NCBI RefSeq assembly: GCF_047948215.1
Contig: NC_134456.1
Coordinates: 15,284,230 to 15,348,229 of the forward strand
DNA length: 64,000 nt
Reading direction: 5' to 3'
Source of the DNA: Lycorma delicatula
Lineage: Eukaryota; Arthropoda; Insecta; Hemiptera; Fulgoridae
Below, piece by piece: positions 35,570 to 46,899 of this stretch. Made by a program: the position numbers and the translations under genes. Below the pieces are notes generated by a model. It was not told the origin of the DNA. It ran no database searches and saw only the letters and a program-made list of their open reading frames with translations. Numbering within the stretch: the first letter of the stretch is position 1; each line of letters opens with the position of its first letter.

Positions 35570-36981
35570 TTAAATTAATTAACTTATGCCACCCTTTATT
35601 ATCTTTCAGCCACCCTATTTTCTCCATATTATGAACAGCTTCGTGTTCGCGGAGAAGGTTGTCGCCCATATAGCTCCCGGCCTTCAAATCGGAGACCACC
35701 GAAGCCGCAGACGATGACATATATGGATCGGCGCCGATTGAGAGGCAGAAACCTGTCCAACCCCTGACACGGGAATTGCACCAGTCACTGCTTCTGGAAG
35801 GGGGGATACTTGCTCCCCCTGTGTAGTTTTTTGTGGCCTCTGTGGTTTAGAGGCCACCTCAGTTGCAGGAGGTTTGGGAGCCTCCATAACAGATCGCGAA
35901 GAAGTCACCTTCTTCCGATCATCATCTAATAATATCTCTCCAAGACAGAATGTTGAATGCCTTCTGGCTGGCATCTGTATTCTTCTGTTCAAGAGCAATT
36001 TTCGGTTTCAAAGATGTATCTTCAGGAGGCTGTACTATTATCTTTGGCTTGACAGGTTCTTTACTACCGAAAGGCTTCATTTTGTTTTCTATAATCCTTT
36101 CAGTCATGCTAGCCAAAGTGGGTGCAAGTTTGTTGATAAGCTGACATTCATCGACAGCAGCCGCAGCCTGAGCATAAGTTGTTTCTCTAGGTTTACAGGT
36201 GTTTACTATCTTTTAGCTTCAAGATAGCTGACTTTCTGCAGGGTTTTTACTTCCTACACAGTTATTTCATCTTTGTAGACAGGACAGTTTTTGGATCTAC
36301 ATAAATGCTGTCCTTTGCAATTGACACATGTAGGAGGCTACTTACATGGCTCTCCTTCATGCACCTCATCACCGTACACGCATATTTGCAGTCTTTCACA
36401 TCTAAGAGCAGTGTGGCCAAAGCGTTGGCACTTGAGGCACCTCATAGGCGGTAGGACAAATGCCTGCACATCCAGTCAATGAATTTCTGCTCTTATCTTC
36501 TCCGGCAAAGTTGGCCAGTTAAAGGTGAAGACATGAGAGGCTGAAGGTAAGACCTCGCCGTTCCTTCTCATGTTCAATCTGCAACATTCTGTTACTCCCT
36601 GAGGTGCCAATTCTTTAACAATTTCTTGCTCCGTGCAATTTAGGAGATCCTGCCAGACCACAACTCCCCTTAAGGTGTTGAGCGTGCCGTGAGGATCGAC
36701 GCATACAACAAAATCGGCAATCTTCTTGAGCCTAGGATCGTCTGTGACTGAGCATCATTTATAGTCTCCACATGAAGTCCAGTAAAGGCTTTCCTTATTT
36801 CCTTAACAGGGCTTCCGGTATATTTAGTTATTTTTCGAGCAATGAGAAAGGGACTCACCCTTGAGAAATTACCATCTTCCTTTGTAATAACTAAATACTT
36901 TGGTTTTGGCACATCGGTTTTGAAAAAAGCAATGTCTAGAAAGCCTAGAAAGAGCTTATTGCAAGCTCTTTCTAGGCTCAA
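35570..36981 (-). pseudogene. I-type LINE ORF1 (Gag-like, zinc knuckle)
   Basis: Starts with ATG at 36981 (MSLERACNKLFLGFL). Pieces in several frames follow: KYLVITKEDGNFSRVSPFLI, LPEKIRAEIH, a TGA where Trp is expected, then LDVQAFVLPPMRCLKCQRFG. The knuckles are CLKCQRFGHTALRC (CX2CX4HX4C), a damaged second one beginning CVYG, and CVNCKGQHLCRSKNC. A stop falls between the second and third. A Lys/Pro-rich C-terminal part follows. ORF1 proteins of this type bind the element's RNA. The frame is broken at least four times. Confidence 0.8.
36942..36978. repeat. Perfect hairpin, 16-bp stem, 5-base loop
   Basis: agcctagaaagagctt, attgc, aagctctttctaggct. It sits at the first codons of the LINE ORF1. 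The ORF1 start peptide (LERACNKLFLGFL) is simply the translation of the hairpin, so the start may be secondary. Confidence 0.92.
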
Positions 36982-36990
36982 CTTCTATAC

Positions 36991-38809
36991 GATGAGATTC
37001 TGGATTGATATTCGATCAAGGTTTGCAAGCAAGTACCCAGTTAAAAAAGTTTTTATAATAACTGTAGAATATTATTTATTGCAAAATTATAATATTTAAC
37101 TCGTTTCATACAGGGTGATATTAGTTGGGACCTTGTTGTTTGACTATTTATTTAATTTTGCAAAATTAGAATTTATTTTTCACCATTCTATATAAATATT
37201 AAATGAAAGTTTAATATTTATATGGAGTTTAGAGGAAAATAGCCAAGAAAATAAAGGAATGATTGTTTAAGGAAAAAAATAGAGAAAGAAATGTCATGAA
37301 TTGAGATTCCATTGAGATTAAACAACAGTAATGTAGACCCTTATTAATATTCTAGTCATACAGAGAACAGGGAGTAACATGTTACTAGTGCAAGTGGTCA
37401 GTGGCTAAGGGTGTCAAGCCATTGAGTTTTTTTTTTTGTATTTTCTCTAAGATTATCATCGGATTTGGTTAAAATTTATATGGGACCATTCCAAAAATAT
37501 ACCCTTTCAATTAAAAAAAAAATGATTAAAATAGGTTTACTAATGTCAGAGATATTGTATAACACACAAAAAAAAAACAGTTAATTGATAACTTCCTCTT
37601 TTTTAGAAGTCTGTTAAAAATCTTGATAAAAGAAATACGTTCGATTATTAAGAACATATGTAAATGCAATAACCAGAACACATCTCAGAAATCATAAATA
37701 TTAAACATTACTACATAACAATTTCTATTCCAAAATAAATATTACACACAACCCAGTAGGCTACAAACACACATATTCTCTTATAATAAGCATGCTCATA
37801 AAATAATATATGGCACACATCCATTGATGAAACCATTTTATAATATTAATTCAGTGCATGAGAATGTGAACAACCATTCACATACATAAAAAACATTTAG
37901 CGCAAACGAGACTTTATTCCCAAATACTAACACATAAGTAAATAAACATTCTTGACTTCACCATCACAGTGACAACACCCAACAAAAATACTCCTAGAAA
38001 GTAAACAGAAAACCATTAATCACAGACTTTCCCATTCACAAAACCTCAAATCATCCTTTTTTAGATAAATTAGCTTACCTTTTAGAACTGATCTACAGAC
38101 TACTCAATACACCTGTGTCACCTGAAGATGACATGAAAAATTTACATTCAAAAATACTTAACTCATCATACAAATGGTTATTAGAGCACATTCAGTGATA
38201 TATTTTTACACAGCATAAATGAAAATAGATATAAATAAAACTAAAAATAATCACGTTAAAAAGAAGAAATCATTATATAGAGAAAGCAATCGTCAAGCAA
38301 AACAGTGTCTCACTACAGTGTTCTACATAGATCTAACAGGATACAGTTCCAAAGGTCCTGCATACAAAATTTAAAAAAGCCCTACCTAAAAAATTTGATT
38401 CAACATTTGCCAACCAAATAGAATAAACATCCACAAACATTGATTTGATATTCTGCATGTACATAATATAACACCACATCTTCATGTTCTTGAACATTAT
38501 GAAATATATAAATATTCAAAAATGCACAACAGTAATATGCTAAATGAATACATAAAGACACTGACTTATTTTTACGGTTACTTTCACAGTCTTGTACCGC
38601 TTCAAATGAAAAATAAATACATTCACCGTATTAAACTACTGACAGTTACAAACATCTTTGAGAAATAAGCTTCTCGTTTAAGTCACATTTGAGTAAAAAA
38701 TAGATTTGTTCTGAAACAGTGCTCTCATATGTTTGTGTGTAGGTGTATATATTATACATTCACTTTCAATAATTGTATTTTGGAAATGAATGATACTTTT
38801 TTTTTTCAG
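36991..38809. other. TPP2 intron, 3' part
   Basis: AT-rich intron with no exon or mobile element recognised. A 14-bp perfect palindrome, agtaacatgttact, is near 37374. The acceptor tract (T8 then cag) directly precedes the exon at 38810. Confidence 0.65.
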
Positions 38810-38928
38810 CTTGATGTATATGCTAGCCATTCTCAAGCTTTAAAAAATGGAAAGAAAATGTCTGGTGCTATTGTACCTGTTGGAAATTTTAGTCTCCCAG
38901 TATACATTGCTCCCCTTCCAAATGATAA
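38810..38928 (+). CDS. TPP2: Tripeptidyl-peptidase II, internal exon B
   Basis: 119 bp between a strong acceptor (T-rich, cag) and donor gtaagt. The frame starts in phase 0 and ends after two bases of a codon. It codes LDVYASHSQALKNGKKMSG, then AIVPVGNFSLPVYIAPLPND. This continues exon A directly: TPP2 proteins have LD-----HS-AL--GKK at this point and LPDDK shortly after, as I recall them. The segment belongs to the beta-sandwich region after the catalytic domain, which helps build the giant spindle complex. No further TPP2 exon was found on the plus strand up to 53641, so the gene either has long introns or is only a fragment. Confidence 0.82.
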
Positions 38929-39043
38929 GTAAGTTAATTTAATACATTTTTTTTTTTTTAGTGCATAAGTCTTGTCATTTATTACTTCCTTTTATACTTC
39001 TATACTAGAAAAGATTAAATTTTTTCTAAGCCCAATGGGATGG

Positions 39044-39085
39044 GATATTAAATAACAGAAAATAAATTTTCTGTTATTTAATATC
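39044..39085. repeat. Perfect hairpin, 20-bp stem, 2-base loop
   Basis: The left stem gatattaaataacagaaaat is followed by aa and its exact reverse complement. It is the longest of the small-loop hairpins in the window, 115 bases after the TPP2 exon. Confidence 0.94.
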
Positions 39086-40694
39086 ATTATATTCATAGTT
39101 CACAATCAATAACATTAATTATTAGTGATTGTAAGCTTAAGTTCTTATAAAAACTATCTTTGCGGGTATATGCCTAGATCAAATTTAACCATTTTTTGTT
39201 ACAGCCTTCCTTTGTGTGTTACAAAATATTTTAATTTTAATTTTTGAGAATATTTAAGTGGATCAATTGTACAAGAAAGATTTTCAATCACCAGATTCTC
39301 ATTTATGGGAATATTTTGTATAACTTAGATGCGTAACACTATCTGAAGTACAAGCATATTTGAGCATAAGTCTTTACTTGTACGTGCTGTAAAACTACAT
39401 GCATGGGAACGAAGACAGTCACTCATTAACCAGACAGCAGAATGAAAATCGGCTAGGTAAATCTGTGGTAAAATGTGTACACTGATAATGTTATAAAGTA
39501 CATACAAGCATATGGTCTTAGTTGACATGAGTATTTTCAGTAGTACGCACGCAAAAGACAACTCATGAAAATCAAGACCGCCACTCACATTATCTTAGTG
39601 AATATAACATTATCTGCAGTACAACAAAGTCCATATCAGCACACTTTCTTGATTGTCACTCAAATGACCATTAGCTAGTTTAGTAGCTGTGCTGAAGAAT
39701 GAAATTTAAAATGTTTACTTCGATAGTTTTATTGGACTTAGAATGCTGATGTGTACCAGAATATTTGCTTCCATGAATAAGTCACTGAACCAAACTTCCT
39801 TAGTAAGCGTGGCAAAAACTGAAATTCTTTCTTAAGAACAGCTAAGTCATTTTGTAGGAGTAATTTGCATCTTATATCACTCACCTACAATCACAAGATT
39901 AAGCATCTCTGTACATTGAAAAAAGAAGTACAATTCTATTAGAAAAAATAAATTAGAGAACTAATACGTTATTTATAGTGTTTGTTGAAATCCAAACATT
40001 TTTATCTTCAAAATTTCAATATAGAAAATATTTGTATTGTAGAAATGTGTAATAGCTAGCTGAATATCATGCATTTTTTATTTTTTCAAGGGTATTTTTT
40101 CTATAGGGTAAGTCTCTACTAATTCTTGTTGGAGAAACTTCTTGCGGTTTGCTTTATTATAAAAGAACCACGTTAATGAACTACTTATAAGTTTACTTGC
40201 TAAGCACACTCCTGGGTTTTCACCGCTAAATTTGAGAAGGTGTAAAAAAACTTATTTTAAAAAGCTCCCGTTAATCTCTTGATTTTGGAGATGTTTCTGT
40301 GAAAACATGATACTTTCTGTAAAATCCAAGTTTTTGAAGGTATACCTTCAATCTATTAATTCTATGCTTTCTACCTTAACTTTAATAAACTGATTGTTAT
40401 ACTTTTGTAACAATTTTAGTTAATTCATGAGTTTCAGTGAATTTACAATAGCAAACTAAGATGTATAATCTTTTTTAACAAGAAAGAAAGGGTTTTAAGG
40501 AGGTTTTTCTATACTAAACTTTAAGAATGTAATAATACCAATCCACTGAACAAATTTATTAAATTAAATTATCTGTTAGGTAAACATAATGGATAATTGA
40601 GCCAAACTATAGCATTAAAAAAAACCTTTTTCTAAGTTTCTCAAACGTTTGTAAGTGTCTTCATTTATACTAAAATCCAGATCCAAGGGTGTCT

Positions 40695-40697
<3 letters not shown>

Positions 40698-40729
<32 letters not shown>

Positions 40730-40741
40730 TATATATATATA
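40698..40741. repeat. (ac)n-(at)n microsatellite
   Basis: A run of ac units passes into catacatatatatat. Confidence 0.9.
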
Positions 40742-43172
40742 AATTATATTCTTATGTTATTTATGATTATCGTGTACCTTGATTATGTAATGAGGACAGT
40801 TTAAAAATGTTTGCAACAACGAAATTTATTCCTAGTTCGAAATGTTGCAGAATGAAGATGACGAATTTCTTGATTTTATTATTTTAGCGGTAAGTCAACA
40901 TATCGGCTTAAAAAATAAATGAGATTTTGAATGAGCCAAACCCCATGAACTCTTCCGGTGCGAACAGGACTCCCCAAAATTAAATGTTTTCTGTGAAATA
41001 TCCCGACAGCAAATTTACGGGCCGTTATTTTTCGCTGAAGCAAGCGTAACAGGAATTGCTAATTTGGGTATGTTGCATAAACTACTCTTTCCTTAACTGG
41101 AAGATCTATCAGAGGATTTTAATCGGCAACAATATTGTGCCCACTAACTTAGTACAGGATCGGTCGAATGACTAAATCAGGTAATATTTAGTTTTTAGCA
41201 GATAAACGCGTAAACTCTACTTGGTAGTTGCTGAATACTAATTAAAAAGTATTGTCGCGGGCCACAGACAAAACCTAAAAGGACATAATTACAAAAATTA
41301 TATTTCCTTGTACAACTAATAATTCACCACTGAAACAATAATACAAGACCTCCTCTAATACATCCTGCTTGTAAGTCAATAAAAGTATTAAAAGCGTATA
41401 ATTGTTAAATTCTTTTATATTTTAAATTAATATCTTAATCTTAATAGATAACCGAAATTGTAAAGAGTTTTGCAACGTTGAATTATGATCATTCTAAAGT
41501 ATTGAAGAATTTATTTATCCTAATCTGAAACATCTTAATTTAGTAATGGCTATGAAAAATGACGTATTATGAGCGCTCGAATCATACAAATTTTTTAATA
41601 TTTACATGCGTTCACGCTTATAACTCATAAAAAATGTTTTGTGGTTGGTTGAGATGTGATGTTAACACCATTTAGGAATGCGATCGGCCAAAAAATTACA
41701 CAGTACGATCGGTTTAAATTTGTCTAGGTATAAGGTTTTCCGATCAATCAAATGTTTCATTTTAATGAATCGTTTAGTAAATACGGCTTTCTGACTGGCT
41801 GGAAATCTGTTTATTATGATTATGCGGAACGAAGTAACATTGTAATATTCAGATAAGATGAGGAATATTTGACATGCTTATGATGAGTGGGTGCTGTGAC
41901 TGTGATCGGTTTATGTTTATCGGTTTGTCAGGATTAGAATAGTTTATCGTGGACATAGTTCATTCTGTTTACGATACTTAATTCGCTGTTATAAAGGAAC
42001 AAAATTTCGGTTTATTTCTAATCAAATTCGCATCATTTCAAGAATACTGTTTGTGGTATTTTTGTTCATTTATATTTTTTACACACAACCGATATAAATT
42101 TTCAACTAAACATGTTGTTGTTTTATGTAATTTACTTTTTCCGGTGTAAATTTATATACGTCCAAGAAAATAAAGTAACGTACAGTAAAAAGGTCACATG
42201 TTCAAACATGTAAAGAAAAAATGAATCAAAGCAATGAAATTTCCTACAAGTCATAATAATCTTAATAAATACAAATTGTACTACAAAAAGCAGAAACTAA
42301 AACTCCAGAAGTTAGGTTCAAATAACAATTCACTTATGATATACAACGCCAGCTGTAATGTTACATTTTTAACAATACCTTTACATAAACTTTATAGTTT
42401 ACGGTTATCAGGATACGCCAACCAATTTGATATGATAATGATACAAAATAAAAATATTGCTAATGCGATTGATTGTTTATAAATAGAAATTTTGTAAATT
42501 TACAAGTCCATTATAAGATTGTAAAACATTATTAGATTGCAAACATAGCCCTCAGTCGTGCTGTTTGCGGTCTGAATGCAGAATTTCCAGGGTCTGTCTA
42601 ATTCTTTAAAAAAAAATAATCACCACTAAAACCTTTCTTATGCATTTAGCTACTAAGCTTGGTCAGAGATATCAAGTATATTTTTAGTTATTGAAGAATA
42701 CACGGTTTTAGCATAAAGACTGAATTTAATTAGGAATGTATAAATCTGTTTCTGGCTACTTTTTCGGAATTCGATAGCCAATTTATTTAATTTTTTTTTT
42801 TTCAATTTAATACTTGTGAAACAACTTATTTTTTAATGCTTAATTAAAAATATGTTATAAAACTTATATTTATAACTTATATTTGACAATACAAATATGA
42901 CTTTTTGATGAGTCATAGAACAACCTTTTTGCCTCAGTAGACATAACAATACAACCGACGAATACTCTTTGCACTATAATTTAATTTCATTATATGCTTC
43001 TTTTTACATAATTGCCAAAAAAGGAGTTTAATATTTTTAGGGTGTATATATATACGTTCGTTCGTTCCATCGTAACAGTTCAACGGCTGAACCGATTTAG
43101 ATGTATGACGCCGCGTTGGCATCTTTACGTTACAGAGAATATCATAGACTATAGAAATATGTATATATGTAT

Positions 43173-43185
43173 TGTAAGTAAAAGG
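43173..43185. repeat. Target site duplication, left copy
   Basis: tgtaagtaaaagg, repeated exactly at 45418-45430. Confidence 0.9.
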
Positions 43186-44207
43186 TCCCAGGGTGTTCCT
43201 GGGAGCTCTGCGGCTATGCTGGCGGCTGCTCGACAGAGCACGGATTATCTTTTCGACTTTATTGAAGGTCCCAAGAGCGTCAGCGCTAGTGCGAGGGGCA
43301 GAATGTTGCCCCGTTTGCGGCATATTAGGGGTGTGTTATCTGCTTTGGCAGATGGTTACGAGAAGTTGGCCTCGAAGCCCGCCGAGGTCAAAGTTGTTGA
43401 GGTCCCGACGCCTGCCCCGAGACAGCAAAGGCGGTTCGCCGTTGTTGTCAAGGGGAAGCGTGAGGCTAGTCAGGCTTCCAAGCAGCCCGAGGTTTTATTC
43501 GTCACGCAGTCTGAGGGGTCTACTAAGTCTAGTAGACAACTCAAGTAGGACTTTCAGGGTGCTCTTCGTAGTAACCGGAAGGCCCTCAAAATTAGGGAAA
43601 TCAAAGAGACCAGCAAGGGTCTGGTAGCGGTTGCGAATGACAAGGAGACAGTCCGAGTCATCCAGGAGTCTCATGAGGTGAAAAAGCTTGAGGTCCAGGT
43701 CGACCCCAAGCGTAAGCGTAGGCCCCGGGTCTAGACCGGCAGCTATCTGACAAGGAGGTTTTGTCTCTCGTGAGGGAGCAGAACACCGAGTTGGATGAGG
43801 CTGCTTTCGAGAAAGAGTGTAGGCTACTCTTCAAGACCGGCCGCCGTGAGGCTCAGCGGTATCACGGCGTTTTTGAACTTGGTGCTGGTCTCTTCCAGAA
43901 ATTTGTGTCTGAGGGTAGATTGTACATTGATTTCGCTTCTTGCAGGGTTAGGGAGTACATAGATGTACAAAGATGCTTTAAGTGCTGTCGTTTTGGTCAC
44001 AGGGCCAAATTCTGTAAGTATGCGTCAGTCTGCGCGCATTGTGGCGCGGAAGGTCACAAGCGCGACGACTGTCCGCAGAAAGCCGAGGCTCCATCTTGCG
44101 TTAACTGTAAGAGGTTGTGCAAAGAGTGCAAGCATTCGGTCAACAGTAAGGACTGTGGCTGTTACTTACGTGCGGTAGAATTGTATTTCAATTCCTTGGA
44201 TAGTTAG
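43186..44207 (+). pseudogene. R1-like LINE ORF1 (zinc-knuckle RNA-binding protein)
   Basis: Frame 1 (43186-43547) gives AAMLAAARQSTDYLFDFIEG and a basic Pro/Lys stretch, ending at a TAG after SRQLK. After a stop and frame change near 43735 the C-terminal part reads LSDKEVLSLVREQN, GRLYIDFASCRVREYIDVQR, then CFKCCRFGHRAKFCK, CAHCGAEGHKRDDC and CVNCKRLCKECKHSVNSKDC. Two CCHC knuckles (CX2CX4HX4C) and a third, variant one are what I know from R1-clade ORF1 proteins, which coat the element RNA. At least one stop and one frameshift disable it. Confidence 0.83.
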
Positions 44208-45417
44208 TATCCTTCTTTTTGGCATTGTGTTTGCACACAGTTAGGATAGTTGTTGTTGGAGTCTCGGGGTTGTTTTTCAACACCGCTCATTTAGTTGGGC
44301 GATCTGCCAGGTCGTTAAGTCGCTTTTTAAAAAATGATCCACCTCATTTTCTGATGCGGAAGGCTGTGTTTTTGCTGCGAAGCCAAATCGCTTCTTTGGC
44401 AGTTCTTTCTCGACCGCGGGTTTCTGTTTGTGTTGCTCTGCTTGCAGAGCGGATTCTGCATTGGAAATGGGTGGATTTGGCGGTAGGCTTTTAAGTCCCA
44501 GACTTGTCTGGGCAGTGGTAATTTCTTTTTGATGGTGTCGGCCTGGCAGAGTGTAGATTCCTTGCAGCTTATGCTGCTGTACAACTGAATAGTCTTGGCT
44601 CCTTGTACTGTGTTGGCGCTTGCGGGGCCTTGTCCCGTAGGACTTCCGGGTGGCTAGGGCACCGCCCAGGCAGTTAACTGGCCGGATGTAGGCGCTTTGG
44701 CACCGGCCCCGGTTAGAGTAGTATTAATGGAGGTTGTGTCCGGGGGGTTCGCTCCCCGTGCACGATTATTAACTTTAGCATGGCGATTTGTCGAATTGGA
44801 GTGCACACCTAATGGGGTTATCGGGTTAAATTGGTTGCGATCGACCAGGGTGTATTCCGAGAGGCCCTCCTAACCGGAGCTGCAGTGGGAGATTAGAGGT
44901 TATACTCAGCTCCCGACAGACCAAACTTTAGGACCTCTGGGACTTGGTTTATTGTTTATCTAGCGGCTGTGTTCCAATCGCTTAAATTCTTACGATCCGT
45001 TGCGGTTACGGAATTAATTTTCGCTGATAGATACGCTGTTGTGGCGTACTTGAGGCATTTGCGGTGTGGAATAAATTTTGCTGATTGTGGTAGGGGCGGG
45101 GTCTTCTTCTCCGTGGTTTTCTTAGGCTTTTACTTAGTTCCTGAGGGCAACGTGGTAGCGTTAGGTGTCAGCCGTCTTCTTTGGAAGACGGAGCTCATAC
45201 TATCTCTCGTGACGAATTACCGATGTAGATGTCCCTCGGGGCATCTGCATCGGTGGCATCTCCCCGTGGCCGTGCTGTACACTGTGGAATGTGTTACAGT
45301 TTGAGGGCAAGAAGATGTCCTTCGTTAAAGCCACTGCTGGCTAGGAACGGAGGGGGTGGTGTAGCGACCTGACACGCTACGAGGCAGGGATCTTCTCCCC
45401 TCGGGGGGGAATCGAGA
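43186..45417 (+). mobile_element. R1-like LINE derivative with ORF1 but no ORF2
   Basis: A 2232-base GC-rich insertion stands out from its AT-rich surroundings and is bounded by perfect 13-bp target duplications (43173-43185 and 45418-45430). It contains a zinc-knuckle ORF1 (to 44207) followed by 1.2 kb without any reverse-transcriptase, endonuclease or RNase H motif in any frame. That 1.2 kb then ends directly at the duplication. The clean duplication shows it inserted as one unit, so ORF2 was already missing in the RNA that integrated, or was deleted later inside the element. There is no A tail. Confidence 0.85.
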
Positions 45418-45430
45418 TGTAAGTAAAAGG
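45418..45430. repeat. Target site duplication, right copy
   Basis: tgtaagtaaaagg, identical to 43173-43185; marks the 3' end of the R1-like element. Confidence 0.9.
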
Positions 45431-46899
45431 CCACAAAGAATCATTTGATTTTTAAATCGATAATTTATAGTTTTTTCAGTATCAATTTATTTGTATCGAA
45501 AATAGTTGTGTTTTAAGATCTTCTACGATATTGAATGAATAAATTACAGTAGTAAAATTTATTTTATAATTATTATTATTATTGTTATTTATTGTTTATA
45601 AACATTAAAGAAAAAATCTTATGATTTTTTGACGGGCAGTATGTTTGATCATGTAAGCATGTTATTTCTTCTTACTCTTATTTGTTGTCGTTACTTCTTA
45701 TTATTTGTTATTTATAAACATTTTTAAAAAATCCCTTTCGGCACACCGGAAGACGGAAGTAGATTTCACCGGTTCTAAGTACGGGATAAAAAAGAGTTCC
45801 ACCTTAAAGTTAAGAAAATGTTAAATTTACTCGATACGATAACGGTTGCATGTGAAAAAGTTTCATATGTTTAGCACAAGCCCCATCTTACAATTCCAGC
45901 AACATTTTGGTCATTCCTTGCCGTAAGGGTTGGTCATATCAAAAATTGCTTCAAACAAAAGTTTTCGGTAATTTTTAGAGGCCTAAATGACCACTTTAAA
46001 CCGATTCGATACTGTGGCTATTAAGGGAGGTTTGATTTTTTTTTGTCTTCGAAACTCCATTTTTTCAACCCCCTGGGCCAACGGTTGGTGATATAAAAAA
46101 ACATTGCTTAGATAAGTATTAGGCCCTTATCCAAAGAATAGTAGGAACTTTAAATGAATTCAATATTTTACTTAATAAGAAATTTATAGTGATATTTTAT
46201 TAATTTGGTTTTTTGTTTTGGTCATCCCTTGCCGTAATGGTTGGTCATATCAAGAATTGTTATAGACAAACATTTTAGGTAATCTTTAGAGGACTAATGA
46301 CCGCTTTAAACTGATTCGATACTGTGCCTTTTGTCTTTTTTTGTCTTCAAAACATATACTAAAGTGAAAAGAATATAAAAGATTTTGAACCCTACAACAA
46401 GGAAAACAAAAAGAAAAGTTAGAGATTAAAATGGAACACTTCTTGCTCTCATACCTCTATTAGGATCATGAATCTAAAAAAAAATTCTCGGTCAAGAAGG
46501 TCAGATGCAATAGATAAAAGTCAAATAATGACATAAGTAAGTTAAAAGAGTCTCACTTCACAAGGAAAAGCTCCAAAAACTGAAAAGAGTATTCGTAGTG
46601 CTCTGGAGCATAGGCATGTCCAGGATTTTTTCGAGTACCGAGGCCACCTGAAAACATCCCCCTTCAATAAATTTAGTCTTTAATGATACGTCTGACACTG
46701 AAGCAAGCTATCAAATAGATATAAAATAAAATTTAAAATAAATAATTTATTTATAAATGTATTTACACTATTATTAATATAGCTTTTTAAATATATAATA
46801 AAAAATTTTAAATATTTAAACCATTCATGAATTATAAATAAAGGCATTGATTTACAAATACTACAGTGTCATTCTGCAGTTGAACGGGACTATTCTTTT
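45431..46899. other. Intergenic DNA with tandem repeat
   Basis: Apart from the tandem units at 45905-46326, no gene or named element is recognised. The final 250 bases may be the 3' untranslated part of the hAT relic that follows on the minus strand. Confidence 0.6.
45905..46326. repeat. Short tandem array, about 155-bp unit, 3 copies
   Basis: Units at 45905-46016 and 46216-46326 share ttttggtcat, ccttgccgtaa, ggttggtcatatca, ttagaggcctaaatgacc (variant in unit 3) and gattcgatactgtg. They are offset by 311 bases. Halfway between, near 46065-46170, a degenerate unit keeps aacggttggtgatat and aattgctt-like bases. This fits three diverged monomers of about 155 bp. No coding content. Confidence 0.7.

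Larger units (their letters stand above)
31630..36990 (-). mobile_element. I-type LINE (ORF1, endonuclease, RT, RNase H), disabled
   Basis: A 5.4-kb element lies antisense in the TPP2 intron. From its 5' end at about 36990 it holds an ORF1 with CCHC zinc knuckles, an APE-type endonuclease, a reverse transcriptase, an RNase H and a GC-richer 3' region at 31630-31870. The combination of endonuclease, RT and RNase H places it in the I/R1-type group; I clade is my best guess. Many stops and frameshifts break both ORFs. No target duplication was identified, so the ends are approximate. Confidence 0.85.
38929..43172. other. No gene seen; repeats only
   Basis: Presumed downstream intron of TPP2, then intergenic DNA. 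From about 40800 CpG becomes clearly more frequent. It contains the hairpin at 39044, a dinucleotide repeat at 40698-40741 and, near 43040-43170, a segment with acggctgaaccgatttagat that looks like an old repeat. No exon was recognised. The open frame at 42234-42482 shows no domain. Confidence 0.6.

Noticed and set aside
43040..43170. Possible Helitron or other element end around acggctgaaccgattt
   Set aside because: The wording resembles repeats seen in insect genomes, but no terminal structure or second copy is visible in the window.
44969..45304. 111-codon frame after ORF1 in the R1-like element
   Set aside because: No endonuclease, RT or other motif; most likely non-coding 3' sequence kept open by high GC.
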